Numbered from the stretch's first letter, positions 34,684-44,072 are shown. The stretch: 64,000 nt of DNA from an uncultured Flavobacteriaceae bacterium (GCA_943789365.1 CALSTV010000001.1:868001-932000), one strand, 5' to 3'. The notes: generated by a model from the letters alone, not told the origin. A program made the numbers and translations.

Positions 34684-36879
34684 TCAGAACCAAAAATCAA
34701 CGCTTAAATACCAATTTTGACTGCTGATATCGGGTGACCAATCGCGCACTAATCGGATGGGACCCAACACAGAATTATAGCCATACTCCACCGCATATCC
34801 AGAAAAAATATCTTGAAACACAGCTCCGTCATTAAACACATCCAAATCCGTTCTAGCATAATTTGCAATGGCACCAATACTGTGGTTTTTCACAATTTCA
34901 TAGCGTATTTCAAGCATCCCTTTTAGATAGGAATGATTTTGATAATACTCAAATTCATAACCATAGAAGGGAATATGATTGTTGATCATATTTTCACCAT
35001 AGCCTCCAAGAGCGTATAAGAATTGGTTGGAGGTATTGTCTTCAAAAGTAACACCGCCTTCCGCTGTAAGATGAAAGGAAAGCTTATCGAAAGCTGTCTT
35101 TACGCCAGACAATTTTAATTTCAATTGACAAAAGGGGTTGAAATTGTCATTGTAATCTGTTGAAGTCATATAATATTTAAATTCACCATCTACTAAAAAA
35201 CCATTTTTTGGAAAAAACTTATCATCGTATGAATCCAATTTTAAATAACTAACTGCATTTAAGTAATTGCTTTTATCAAAAAAGAAGGTTTCTTGTCCTT
35301 CTTCTCTGACCAAGGCTTTCGTATACGTTTCAATTAGTTTATATTCCAAGCCCACGCCAAGGGCAAACTTTCTATTAAAAGTAGTTTGTACGTAAAACAT
35401 GGAAGTAAAATCTAAATAATGTTTATTGATCGAATTTACTTCTTCTCCGGCATAGCGCACATCGGTACTCAGACTATTAAATCTAGAATTCAAACCATAG
35501 CTGGTATAAAAACCATTGTTTACAAAATAGTTTAGGTTCGCCCTAATATTATCCCCAAAAATCATGTCAGCGGAAAAGATATCATTCTTTTGCAGCATGT
35601 GCTTGGTTGTAAAATTCAATAAAAAGCTGGACTTATAAAGGGGGTCATAGTGCAAACCTGCCTTTACAAAACTATGCGTCTTGTTCTCCTTAACGCCAAT
35701 ATGAAGTACATTTTCATTATTCGGAAGTTTTTCGAAATGGTATTTTATCAAATCGAAATCATTCGAAGAAGCCAACCTGTTAATCTTAACATTCAATTCC
35801 TTGTAACTGATAGAATCACCTACATCCAAATTCATCTGTCCTTTGATATACGCTCTTGAATAGTGCTTTACGGGATTGATCTGAATCCAATCGATACGCT
35901 GCTTTGTTGGCGGTTTTATTTGCTCTTTTTTCGTTTTCTTCATTTTATTAGATGCAGCAAGTCTTTCGAACACCTCCTGAAATTCGGAACCTACTTCCTC
36001 TCCTATCTCGATAATAGCTCCAACATCATCAAAAGATGTAACCCCAAATTGTGATAAATCAGGCCGAATATGCACATCTAATTTTTTTATTTTCTCTTCA
36101 TCTCTACCGTACATCTGATAATTTACAATCTGATTCAATACATCGACTACAGTTTGAATTTCGTCATTTTTATCTAAGGTTCCTTGCACATCTACACCAA
36201 TAATATAATCTACCCCTCTGCGCTGCATTTCTTCAACCGGAAAATTATCAGCAACACCACCGTCTATGTATAAAGAACCTTCAACCTCCATAGGATCTAA
36301 TAAAGAAGGTAACGATGCACTTGCCCGCACTGCCTCTGCCAAATGCCCAGAATCAAACACCTTCATTTTTCCAGATTCCAGATCTGTAGCCACGCAGAAA
36401 AACGGAATGGGCAGTGTTTCAAAATCATTAATGGTATGTACCGATTCAAACAACCGATTCAATTCACTATATACCGACTGACCTTTTGCAATTGCTTTAG
36501 GCAATCTTATTTTCCCCTTTTTCATTGGAAAAGAAATCAAGTGTTTTTCTCCGTATTGTTTTTCAAAAAAAGAAGATTTATTTCGAGGAATGATGTCCTG
36601 TAGTAGTTTTTTAAAATCCAACGAGCGAATAATCGAATCAATTTCATTGGCAGTATAACCAGTAGCATAGAGTCCTCCAACAACAGCTCCCATACTCGTT
36701 CCTCCTATATAATCTAGTTGCAACTCCGACTTTTCTATGGCCTTTAATACTCCAATATGTGCAAAGCCTTTTGCTCCACCCCCACTTAATACAAGTCCTA
36801 TTTTAGGCCGTGCATCTTTCTGCCCAAATACAGACGACAAGCACAGTATAGCCATATAAAACAGACTTTTAATTTTCAT
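34684..36879 (-). CDS. Patatin-like phospholipase with Omp85 barrel (type Vd, PlpD-like)
   Basis: 731 aa. A signal peptide (1-19) is followed by a patatin domain (about 27-230) with the oxyanion loop GLVLSGGGAKGFAHIG, the nucleophile GTSMG and the DGGVADN dyad Asp. After a linker (about 300-335) comes one POTRA-like domain (WIQINPVKHYSRAYIKGQMN) and a 16-strand-type Omp85 barrel ending in Phe (YLSVDFWF). The layout matches PlpD, which exports its own lipase domain to the surface. It follows uvrC by 48 bp. Confidence 0.93.
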   Translation of the reverse strand: MKIKSLFYMAILCLSSVFGQKDARPKIGLVLSGGGAKGFAHIGVLKAIEKSELQLDYIGGTSMGAVVGGLYATGYTANEIDSIIRSLDFKKLLQDIIPRNKSSFFEKQYGEKHLISFPMKKGKIRLPKAIAKGQSVYSELNRLFESVHTINDFETLPIPFFCVATDLESGKMKVFDSGHLAEAVRASASLPSLLDPMEVEGSLYIDGGVADNFPVEEMQRRGVDYIIGVDVQGTLDKNDEIQTVVDVLNQIVNYQMYGRDEEKIKKLDVHIRPDLSQFGVTSFDDVGAIIEIGEEVGSEFQEVFERLAASNKMKKTKKEQIKPPTKQRIDWIQINPVKHYSRAYIKGQMNLDVGDSISYKELNVKINRLASSNDFDLIKYHFEKLPNNENVLHIGVKENKTHSFVKAGLHYDPLYKSSFLLNFTTKHMLQKNDIFSADMIFGDNIRANLNYFVNNGFYTSYGLNSRFNSLSTDVRYAGEEVNSINKHYLDFTSMFYVQTTFNRKFALGVGLEYKLIETYTKALVREEGQETFFFDKSNYLNAVSYLKLDSYDDKFFPKNGFLVDGEFKYYMTSTDYNDNFNPFCQLKLKLSGVKTAFDKLSFHLTAEGGVTFEDNTSNQFLYALGGYGENMINNHIPFYGYEFEYYQNHSYLKGMLEIRYEIVKNHSIGAIANYARTDLDVFNDGAVFQDIFSGYAVEYGYNSVLGPIRLVRDWSPDISSQNWYLSVDFWF

Positions 36880-36927
36880 TACTTTTTTTTATAAATATAA
36901 AGAAAGATACGTTTCATTTAAAAATAA

Positions 36928-38727
36928 TTATTTTTTATTTTTTTCCTGAAAAGCGACTTGTATTTTTGTGGCTTTAGCCCCCCCAACAACTGAGGTCAAA
37001 CTTTCCAAACTCGCTTCTTTTACCCGCTTCACAGATTTGTAATACTGCAACAATGTTTCTACCGTTTGCTTCCCAATACCAGGAATGGTTTCTAATTCAG
37101 ATTGTACTGCTGTTTTACTACGTTTATTCCTATGATGTGTGATTCCGAATCGATGCGCCTCATTTCTTAAAAACTGAATAATCTTTAAGGTTTCCGAAGT
37201 CTTGTCTAAATACAGAGGAACTGGGTCTTCTGGATAATAAATTTCTTCCAATCGTTTTGCAATACCGATAATGGCAATTTTATGACGCAACCCTAACAAA
37301 TCGAGACTCTTTAAAGCCGAAGATAATTGCCCTTTTCCACCATCAATCACAATCAATTGTGGTAACTCGCTTCCTTCTTCATGTAAACGCTTGTATCTTC
37401 TAAACACCACTTCTTCCATAGAAGCAAAATCATCTGGACCTTCTACGGTTTTTATATTAAAATTACGATACTCCTTCTTACTTGGTTTTCCATTTCTAAA
37501 AACTACGCAGGCCGCAACTGGATGGGCTCCTTGTATGTTTGAATTGTCAAAACACTCAATATGTCGCGGTTCTTCAGACAAACGTAAATCTTTTTGCATC
37601 TGCGCCATAATCCTTTTTACATGTCGATCCGGATCTACAATTTTTATTTGTTTGAAACGATCTTGTCTATAGTATTTTGCATTGCGTTCTGACAATTCAA
37701 CAATGCGTCTTTTATCTCCTAGTTTGGGAACTGTAACTTTAATGTCTTTTCCTAAATCTATCTCAAAAGGCACATAAATTTCTTTGGTGAGTGATTGAAA
37801 TCGTTGTCGCATTTCTACAATAGACAATTCCAAAAGTTCCTTGTCTGTTTCACCGAGTTTTTTCTTTATCTCTGTTGTATGTGATTGAATGATTGCCCCA
37901 TTAGAAATCTTAAAGAAATTGACGTATCCATAACTCTCATCGGAAATGATTGAAAACACATCGACGTTATTGATGGCTGGATTGACAACCGTGGAACGCG
38001 ACTGATAACCTTCCAACAAATCTAATTTCTCCTTTATTTTCTGCGCTTCCTCAAATTTCATCTGTTCGGAAAATGCCAACATACGTTCTCTAAAAGAACT
38101 CAGTGATGATTTTAAATTTCCTTTGATGATATTTTTTATGGCCTTGATATCTGCACTGTAGTCTTCTTCGGTCTGAAGGCCTTCACAAGGTCCTTTACAG
38201 TTACCGATATGATAGTCTAAACAAACCTTGTATTTTCCTGTGGAGATATGCTGTGGAGACAAATCGAAATTACAGCTGCGCAATTGAAAGAGTTCTTTGA
38301 TCAAATCTAGTAAAACACGTGCAGTTTTCACAGAAGTATAAGGACCAAAATATTCGGAACCGTCTTTAATTACTTTTCGCGTTAAAAAAACACGCGGGAA
38401 ACGCTCTTTTTTGATACAAATCCACGGATAGGTTTTGTCATCTTTTAACATCACATTGTACTTGGGCTGGTATTTTTTAATCAAATTATTCTCCAGCAGC
38501 AAAGCATCTGTCTCTGTTGCAACAACAATATGTTTTACAGACCGTATCTTTTGCACGAGCACTCTGGTCTTTCCGTTCTCTTGTTGCTTGTTAAAATACG
38601 AACTTACTCGTTTCTTTAAATTTTTAGCCTTTCCAATATACAACAACGTATCATCAGCATCGAAATACTGATACACCCCTGGCGAACTAGGCAATGCTTT
38701 TACTTGTACTTTTAAGGATTCAGACAT
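36928..38727 (-). CDS. uvrC: UvrABC excinuclease subunit C
   Basis: 599 aa from the ATG at 38727 (MSESLKVQVKALPSSPGVYQ); the frame to 38754 adds an unlikely extension. The N-terminal GIY-YIG nuclease has LLYIGKAKNLKKRVSSYF. A UVR motif (KFEEAQKIKEKLDLLEGYQ) lies near 205-223. The C-terminal endonuclease domain has ECFDNSNIQGAHPVA and VIDGGKGQL, and the tail has an HhH pair (ETIPGIGKQTVETLL). It cuts both sides of a lesion in nucleotide excision repair. Confidence 0.98.
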   Translation of the reverse strand: MSESLKVQVKALPSSPGVYQYFDADDTLLYIGKAKNLKKRVSSYFNKQQENGKTRVLVQKIRSVKHIVVATETDALLLENNLIKKYQPKYNVMLKDDKTYPWICIKKERFPRVFLTRKVIKDGSEYFGPYTSVKTARVLLDLIKELFQLRSCNFDLSPQHISTGKYKVCLDYHIGNCKGPCEGLQTEEDYSADIKAIKNIIKGNLKSSLSSFRERMLAFSEQMKFEEAQKIKEKLDLLEGYQSRSTVVNPAINNVDVFSIISDESYGYVNFFKISNGAIIQSHTTEIKKKLGETDKELLELSIVEMRQRFQSLTKEIYVPFEIDLGKDIKVTVPKLGDKRRIVELSERNAKYYRQDRFKQIKIVDPDRHVKRIMAQMQKDLRLSEEPRHIECFDNSNIQGAHPVAACVVFRNGKPSKKEYRNFNIKTVEGPDDFASMEEVVFRRYKRLHEEGSELPQLIVIDGGKGQLSSALKSLDLLGLRHKIAIIGIAKRLEEIYYPEDPVPLYLDKTSETLKIIQFLRNEAHRFGITHHRNKRSKTAVQSELETIPGIGKQTVETLLQYYKSVKRVKEASLESLTSVVGGAKATKIQVAFQEKNKK

Positions 38728-38781
38728 AAGCGCTAAAATACTAAATTCAGACAATTGATGAAGGGGTTATTGAGTTATTTA

Positions 38782-38877
38782 GTTTTCTCGTTGGCTAGTT
38801 TTCTTGTTGGATGGTTTTCTCGTTGACTAGTTTTATAGTCTGCTAATCGGCTGGTCATCTGGTCTTCTATACTGCTA
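38782..38877. repeat. 16-nt degenerate tandem repeat
   Basis: GTTTTCTCGTTGGCTA is followed by GTTTTCTTGTTGGATG, GTTTTCTCGTTGACTA, GTTTTATAGTCTGCTA and two more diverged units in phase. This gives six consecutive 16-mers downstream of the uvrC start side. Confidence 0.8.
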
Positions 38878-39004
38878 GTTCGTGTGCCGCGCAGTGGGGA
38901 GCGTAGCGTTGAAAGTTACACATCGTTTTTCCTAATTGTCAGCTCGAGTGAGCCTACCCGTCTTTGGAGTATCAAAATCCATATGTCATTCTTCTTATTT
39001 GTTC

Positions 39005-39024
39005 CCTCGATCGGAGTTGAGAGG
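39005..39024. repeat. REP-like palindrome, copy 1
   Basis: CCTCGATCGGAGTTGAGAGG matches the copy at 43803-43822 in 18 of 20 positions and is an imperfect inverted repeat (CCTCGA / TGAGAGG). Confidence 0.7.
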
Positions 39025-39175
39025 ACGCTCTTGTTTGAAAGAAGTATTTTCTTAAGAACAACAAAGACTCTACTCTCTTCATTCCCTTTCTAAACCGCAT
39101 CATTTTTTTACCTTATCCCAACTCTTTTCAAAAAACAAAAACTATATTGCACTAGAAAAGCACATAAAAAAAAAC

Positions 39176-39739
39176 ATGCTAAAAGCCGCAGCCCGCAGTC
39201 ATTTTAAAACCTTACGAAATCAAAGTCTTCCTTCAGAACGCGAAGACTGGAGCATTGCTATTGCCAATAACTTACTCAAAATAGACATTTGGGATTCAAT
39301 TTACTTTCACCTTTTTCTTACTATTGACGAACAAAAAGAAGTAGATACTGAACATATATTAAATATCTTATTTGCCAAGAACAAGGAGATCATCGTTTCA
39401 AAATCCGATTTCGACAAGCACAGCATGCAGCATTTTTTATTGACAGAAAATACGCGGATCAAAAAAAACAAATTCAATATTCCAGAACCTATAGATGGTA
39501 TTGAAGTACCAACTTCAAAATTTGATGTGGTCTTTATCCCTTTACTCGCTTATGACAAACTAGGCAACAGGGTTGGTTATGGAAAAGGCTTTTACGATCG
39601 CTTTCTCAAAACTACCAACTGTATAAAAATCGGTTTATCTTTTTTTGAACCAATCGATCAAATAGAAGATGTGCTCGAGAGTGACATTCCATTAGACTAT
39701 TGTATTACGCCTAAGAACGTACATCAATTTTGTAAATAA
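39176..39739 (+). CDS. 5-formyltetrahydrofolate cyclo-ligase
   Basis: 187 aa. The C-terminal signature KLGNRVGYGKGFYDRFL near 137-153 and DVVFIPLLAYD define the family, and the N-terminal KTLRNQSLPSEREDWS is normal. It converts 5-formyl-THF to 5,10-methenyl-THF with ATP in the cytoplasm. It is monocistronic and ends 130 bp before ppc, which has its own promoter. Confidence 0.93.
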   Translation: MLKAAARSHFKTLRNQSLPSEREDWSIAIANNLLKIDIWDSIYFHLFLTIDEQKEVDTEHILNILFAKNKEIIVSKSDFDKHSMQHFLLTENTRIKKNKFNIPEPIDGIEVPTSKFDVVFIPLLAYDKLGNRVGYGKGFYDRFLKTTNCIKIGLSFFEPIDQIEDVLESDIPLDYCITPKNVHQFCK

Positions 39740-39844
39740 CAGCAACTTCCATCTAGGAAAAGCGACTTCCTGTTAATTCTCACTCGATTTCGTACATTCT
39801 TGTTTATTTTTTCACATTTCAAGGGTTCTTTTAACAGCCTTTTG

Positions 39845-39852
39845 TATCTTTG
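39845..39852 (+). promoter_or_regulatory. -7 box (TATCTTTG) of ppc
   Basis: TATCTTTG matches TAnnTTTG and ends 17 nt before the ppc ATG at 39870, implying a very short leader. Confidence 0.5.
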
Positions 39853-39869
39853 AGCAAAAATAAATAGGT

Positions 39870-42461
39870 ATGTCAAAACAGACAAAATTATCGAGATTCA
39901 ACAACAATGTTCTTTCTAAATACCAAGTATACAACAGTGTATTTATGACATTGCCATTCGACAATGTTAGCAAAACAGGAACACTTTTACCTTTGTTTAA
40001 CGAAACTTGTGTGGAAGGTTTTAAAGAAGGGAAAACACCTACCGAAATTGTAGAAGGTTTTTTTAACGAGTACAAATCAAATAGCACAGAAGAAGAACGT
40101 ATTGGTTATATTTTTAAATTCATTCAATATATAGAGCGTCAGGTGGTGTTATTTGATGCCATTGAAGATTCTGCCTTTGCTGAAGTAAATAATATGCATG
40201 GTATTGGAACCATCAGAAACATCAAGGAAGAGGCAAGCTCAAAACGCGTTAAGGAAGACCTTCGCAAATACCTAGAAGAGTTTAAAACTCGTTTGGTATT
40301 AACGGCACACCCTACACAGTTTTATCCAGGTACGGTTTTGATCATCTTGTCCGACTTACAACAAGCCATTAAGGATGGGGATCTTCCATTTATTAAAAAA
40401 TTGCTTTCGCAGTTAGGAAAGACCACCTTCTTCACCCAACAAAAACCAACACCTTACGATGAGGCTATCAGTTTGATCTGGTATTTAGAAAATGTATTCT
40501 ACCATTCTATTAGTAAGATTTACGACTATATTCAAACACAGATTTTTGACGGAAAGTCCATCGACAACGAAATCATCAACTTAGGATTCTGGCCTTGTGG
40601 TGACCGTGATGGGAATCCATTTGTAACGACTGAAACGACTTTAAAAGTAGCGCGTAAACTGCGTCAAACTGTATTAAAAAACTATTATAGAGACGCTAGA
40701 GAAATCAAACGTAGATTGTCCTTTGCGGGTGTTCACGATATCATTAGCGATATTGAAGTACGTTTGTACGATAGCTGTATTTCTGAAGATGCACCGATAC
40801 GTATTTCTAGTGATGCCTTACTAGAGAAATTACAGAGCATCAAGAAAATCATAAAAGATCAATACAACGGATTGTTCATAGAAGAAGTAGATACTTTTAT
40901 CAATAAAGTAAAACTATTTGGTTATCATTTTGCGACCATGGACATTCGTCAAGACAGCCGCGTACACCACAATGTATTTACAAATATTGTTAAGGAATTA
41001 CAGGAAAAAGGAGATACTACCTTCCCTGAAAATTACCTAAACATGTCTCCAAAAGAGCAAATAGAAGTATTGGCAAAAGTAAAAGGAAATGTAGATCCTG
41101 AAATGTTCAGCGATGATATGGCCTCTAAAACTTTGAGTTCTATGCATGCAATCAAGACCATTCAAAAAGAAAATGGTCCTAGAGGAGCCAACCGTTACAT
41201 CATTAGTAACAACCAAACGGCTTTGAACGTAATGGAAACTTTTGCTATGTTGAATCTATCTGGTTTTGAAGATGGCTTGCATGTTGATGTAGCGCCATTG
41301 TTCGAAACAGTAGACGATTTGGCAATCGCTCCTGAAGTGATGCGTGAACTGTACAGCAACCCTGAGTATAGAGCTCATGTAAAAAGTAGAAATAACAAAC
41401 AAAACATCATGCTTGGTTTCTCTGACGGAACAAAAGATGGTGGATACCTAATGGCAAACTGGGGAATCTACAAAGCCAAAGAAGAGCTAAGTAAGGTTTC
41501 ACGTGAGTTTGGAATTAAAGTTATTTTCTTTGACGGACGTGGTGGACCACCAGCTCGTGGAGGAGGAAAAACATCTAAATTCTACGGTTCCTTAGGTCCG
41601 AAAATTGAAAATCAAGAAATTCAGTTGACCATTCAAGGGCAAACCATTAGTTCTAATTTTGGAAACTTGGATTCTTCTCAGTATAACATCGAACAATTAT
41701 TAGGTGCCGGGCTTACCAATAAAATATTTAACGATCCTAAAAACGGCGAAATGCGTTCGGAAGATCGAGAAGTAATGGTAGATTTGGCTGAGACTAGCTA
41801 CCAGGCCTATGTAGACTTTAAAGAGCACCCAATGTTTATTCCATATTTGGAGCGCATGAGTACCTTAAAGTATTACGGAAAAGCCAATATTGGTTCTCGT
41901 CCGTCTAAACGTTCAAAATCTACACAATTAGATTTTGGTGATTTAAGAGCCATTCCTTTTGTTGGATCTTGGTCACAATTAAAACAAAACGTACCTGGAT
42001 TCTTTGGAGTAGGTACGGCTTTTAAGAAATACGAAGACGCTGGTGAGTTCGATAAAATTCAACAATTCTACAACCATTCTAACTTCTTTAAAACATTGTT
42101 GGAAAACTCTGTAATGTCCTTGAGCAAGTCTTTCTTTGAATTGACTTCTTATATGGCAGAAGACGAAGAGTTTGGAGATTTCTGGAACATCATTCACGAT
42201 GAATATATCTTAACCAAACGTTTGTTGTTAAAGCTAACAGGTCATAAGGAACTTATGGAAAACTATCCTGATGGAAAAGCATCTATCGCCGTTCGTGATT
42301 CTATCGTACTACCTTTGTTGACTATTCAACAATATGCGTTAAAAGAAGTGCAAAACATGAACAGAGAAGGCGTTAGCGACCAAGAGCGTTTTGAGACCTT
42401 TGAAAAGATCATTACACGATCGCTCTTTGGAAACACAAATGCAAGTAGAAACTCTGCTTAA
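39870..42461 (+). CDS. ppc: Phosphoenolpyruvate carboxylase
   Basis: 863 aa. The catalytic LTAHPTQ motif has His near 147. GFWPCGDRDGNPFVT near 240 and FDGRGGPPARGGGKT near 555 correspond to conserved PEPC loops, and LTIQGQTISSNFG follows. The loop reads FDGRGGPPARGGG where typical enzymes have FHGRGGxxGRGGG, and the usual QGE is QGQ. These look like lineage features rather than decay, since the rest is intact and the C-terminus ends near the conserved Asn (FGNTNASRNSA). It replenishes oxaloacetate from PEP and bicarbonate. Confidence 0.93.
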   Translation: MSKQTKLSRFNNNVLSKYQVYNSVFMTLPFDNVSKTGTLLPLFNETCVEGFKEGKTPTEIVEGFFNEYKSNSTEEERIGYIFKFIQYIERQVVLFDAIEDSAFAEVNNMHGIGTIRNIKEEASSKRVKEDLRKYLEEFKTRLVLTAHPTQFYPGTVLIILSDLQQAIKDGDLPFIKKLLSQLGKTTFFTQQKPTPYDEAISLIWYLENVFYHSISKIYDYIQTQIFDGKSIDNEIINLGFWPCGDRDGNPFVTTETTLKVARKLRQTVLKNYYRDAREIKRRLSFAGVHDIISDIEVRLYDSCISEDAPIRISSDALLEKLQSIKKIIKDQYNGLFIEEVDTFINKVKLFGYHFATMDIRQDSRVHHNVFTNIVKELQEKGDTTFPENYLNMSPKEQIEVLAKVKGNVDPEMFSDDMASKTLSSMHAIKTIQKENGPRGANRYIISNNQTALNVMETFAMLNLSGFEDGLHVDVAPLFETVDDLAIAPEVMRELYSNPEYRAHVKSRNNKQNIMLGFSDGTKDGGYLMANWGIYKAKEELSKVSREFGIKVIFFDGRGGPPARGGGKTSKFYGSLGPKIENQEIQLTIQGQTISSNFGNLDSSQYNIEQLLGAGLTNKIFNDPKNGEMRSEDREVMVDLAETSYQAYVDFKEHPMFIPYLERMSTLKYYGKANIGSRPSKRSKSTQLDFGDLRAIPFVGSWSQLKQNVPGFFGVGTAFKKYEDAGEFDKIQQFYNHSNFFKTLLENSVMSLSKSFFELTSYMAEDEEFGDFWNIIHDEYILTKRLLLKLTGHKELMENYPDGKASIAVRDSIVLPLLTIQQYALKEVQNMNREGVSDQERFETFEKIITRSLFGNTNASRNSA

Positions 42462-42488
42462 GTAGATTCCTCTTTTACAAATTCAAAC

Positions 42489-42520
42489 ATCCGGAAGACA
42501 CTCGTTTTCCGGATTTTTTT
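42489..42520 (+). terminator. Terminator of ppc
   Basis: ATCCGGAA (42489-42496) pairs with TTCCGGAT (42507-42514) around a 10-nt loop, followed by a run of seven T ending at 42520. Confidence 0.9.
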
Positions 42521-42913
42521 GGAGGGGGGGGGGGAGTGTAGAGAGGAGTACGTAGAGAAGAGTACGTAGCAAGGGGTAAGTAGAGGGAAGCAGGTTCTCG
42601 ATACAATTTTCTTCGCTTCACTATGAAAACCAGTTACAAAAGAACTCCTTCTTTCAAACAATTCTTTTTGTTTGGTAGCGAACTATCACTGTATCTAGAA
42701 AATGAATCAAACAACACATTCGTTTTATTGCACATTAAAATAAGAATTCGCTAAACTTATTGAATAGCCGAGACATTGGCATCCATTTTCTAAATTCCAA
42801 CCTTTTATTTTAGTAGCTTTAGTCATGTCTTGTTTGCGACAAAAGAACATTCACATTGCTAAGGCAAAAAACCCATTTTTTTAATCAAGCAGTTAACTTT
42901 AAAAAAGTCGATT
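42521..42913. other. Gene-free interval after ppc with a G11 run
   Basis: About 390 bp. It begins with an 11-G homopolymer (42524-42534), then a purine-rich stretch of AGAGGAGTACGTAGAG-like words to about 42590, then a REP-fragment-like stretch (TTCTCGATACAATTTTC, 42595-42611). The rest is AT-rich and unremarkable. I see no ORF with coding features. Confidence 0.65.
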
Positions 42914-43375
42914 ATGAATTTAACCAAACTAAATCTCAACAACTTATCTTTAGGATTACTTCTACTATTCTTTACGAGCTGTGCCGTAACAATTTTAGCT
43001 CCATACGATGAAGTTACAGATACCAAAACTACCGAACTTCAAGAAACCATTATTTTAGAATTGAATCGATGGAATACTATTTACCAAATAAAACCAGACA
43101 GCATTGTATTGACTTACTCCAACAATTTAGATGTTTACAATCAATCCATCACAAAAACAGAACTGTTGCTCTCAAGGAATAATGGTATCGAAAAAAATAA
43201 AATTGTGGTAAAACAATTGGAAGGGCTTCTTGCCAACTTGAATGAGATGAAAGACATTCATAAAGAAGATAATATTCTGAGCGACGTTGACATTGCTGCA
43301 TTTAAAACTATTTTAAATGTTCAGTTAGGCGCCATTCAAAAATTTCAACAAGTGAGAAAAGAAACCAATAAATAA
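42914..43375 (+). CDS. Hypothetical lipoprotein
   Basis: 153 aa. A hydrophobic N-terminus (LGLLLLFFTSC) ends in a lipobox-like FTSC with Cys near 23. The remainder is polar and largely helical (about 35-150) with no recognisable domain: LQETIILELNRWNTIYQIK, then VVKQLEGLLANLNEMKDIH. It is followed after 19 bp by another unknown small gene, so the two are probably an operon. I do not recognise a family. Confidence 0.7.
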   Translation: MNLTKLNLNNLSLGLLLLFFTSCAVTILAPYDEVTDTKTTELQETIILELNRWNTIYQIKPDSIVLTYSNNLDVYNQSITKTELLLSRNNGIEKNKIVVKQLEGLLANLNEMKDIHKEDNILSDVDIAAFKTILNVQLGAIQKFQQVRKETNK

Positions 43376-43394
43376 AATCTAAAAAACAATTCAC

Positions 43395-43724
43395 ATGGCT
43401 TTAGAAATAGACAACCTGTTAGAAGAAATGCTAGGAATCGCCAAAAATAAATTTGGGGATGCCTATGCGGATGCAAAAGATTTTGCTGAAAATGAATTTA
43501 AAAAATTACTCCAAAACACCGAATTCCTAGCTCGAAAAGTCGCTAATGGAGAAATGACGATTGAGCGCGCAAAAAGGTATTTAAGAATGTCTAAAAACGC
43601 AGCAGAAGCAGTCATCTTAACTGTTGAAGGTATAGGGTTAGATGCGGCCGAGGAAACAATAAATGATGCCTTGGATCTAGTAAAAGACGCTGTAAACGCT
43701 GCTTTGCCCATTTCAATTTTATAA
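43395..43724 (+). CDS. Hypothetical small helical protein
   Basis: 109 aa, predicted nearly all alpha-helical and acidic (for example LLEEMLGIAKNKFGDAYADAK and AAEETINDALDLVKDAVNAAL). There is no signal peptide, though the C-terminus is mildly hydrophobic (PISIL). It is 19 bp after a lipoprotein gene and probably its partner. Function unknown. Confidence 0.65.
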   Translation: MALEIDNLLEEMLGIAKNKFGDAYADAKDFAENEFKKLLQNTEFLARKVANGEMTIERAKRYLRMSKNAAEAVILTVEGIGLDAAEETINDALDLVKDAVNAALPISIL

Positions 43725-44072
43725 GAAAACACATAGCTCCTGCCCTACTCATTCATGGTACTCAAAATGAAACTCAAATGGACAGGAGTACTAGACTTGT
43801 CTCCTCGAGCGGAGTCGAGAGGTTGTAATTCTTTAACCAAAACGGTCTTCTAAAAGACAACCCAGCTGCCGCACGAATCCTTTCGTGTGGTTCGTTATTA
43901 ATACATAAAACAACAAACCGCAGGAAAATCTCAGAAAATCAACCGACCAGTTCTAGACACATTTTTTCTACGCTTCACTACGTTGCGCTTTAAAAAAACA
44001 CTCGACGCTCCAGTGGCGGACACTGACCGACACAAAAACCACTTAAAACTTAAACCTCAAAACTCAACACCT
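43725..44072. other. Gene-free interval with REP-like sequence
   Basis: About 350 bp between the small hypothetical gene and the fnr-like pseudogene. It contains the second REP-like palindrome (43803-43822) and other degenerate palindromic words (GCTTCACTACGTTGCGC at about 43974-43990). No gene or terminator is convincing. Confidence 0.65.
43803..43822. repeat. REP-like palindrome, copy 2
   Basis: CCTCGAGCGGAGTCGAGAGG is a near copy of 39005-39024 with two substitutions. Its halves CCTCGA and TCGAGAGG are complementary. Confidence 0.7.

Larger units (their letters stand above)
38728..39175. other. Gene-free interval: period-16 repeat and REP-like DNA
   Basis: About 450 bp between uvrC and the 5-FCL gene. 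It holds a 16-nt tandem repeat (38782-38877), a GC-rich patch near 38884-38910, and a REP-like palindrome at 39005-39024. I see no gene, RNA or clear terminator. Confidence 0.7.

Noticed and set aside
42458-42661. Minus-strand 67-aa open frame across the ppc terminator
   Set aside because: It covers a terminator hairpin and the G11 run and has no coding character.
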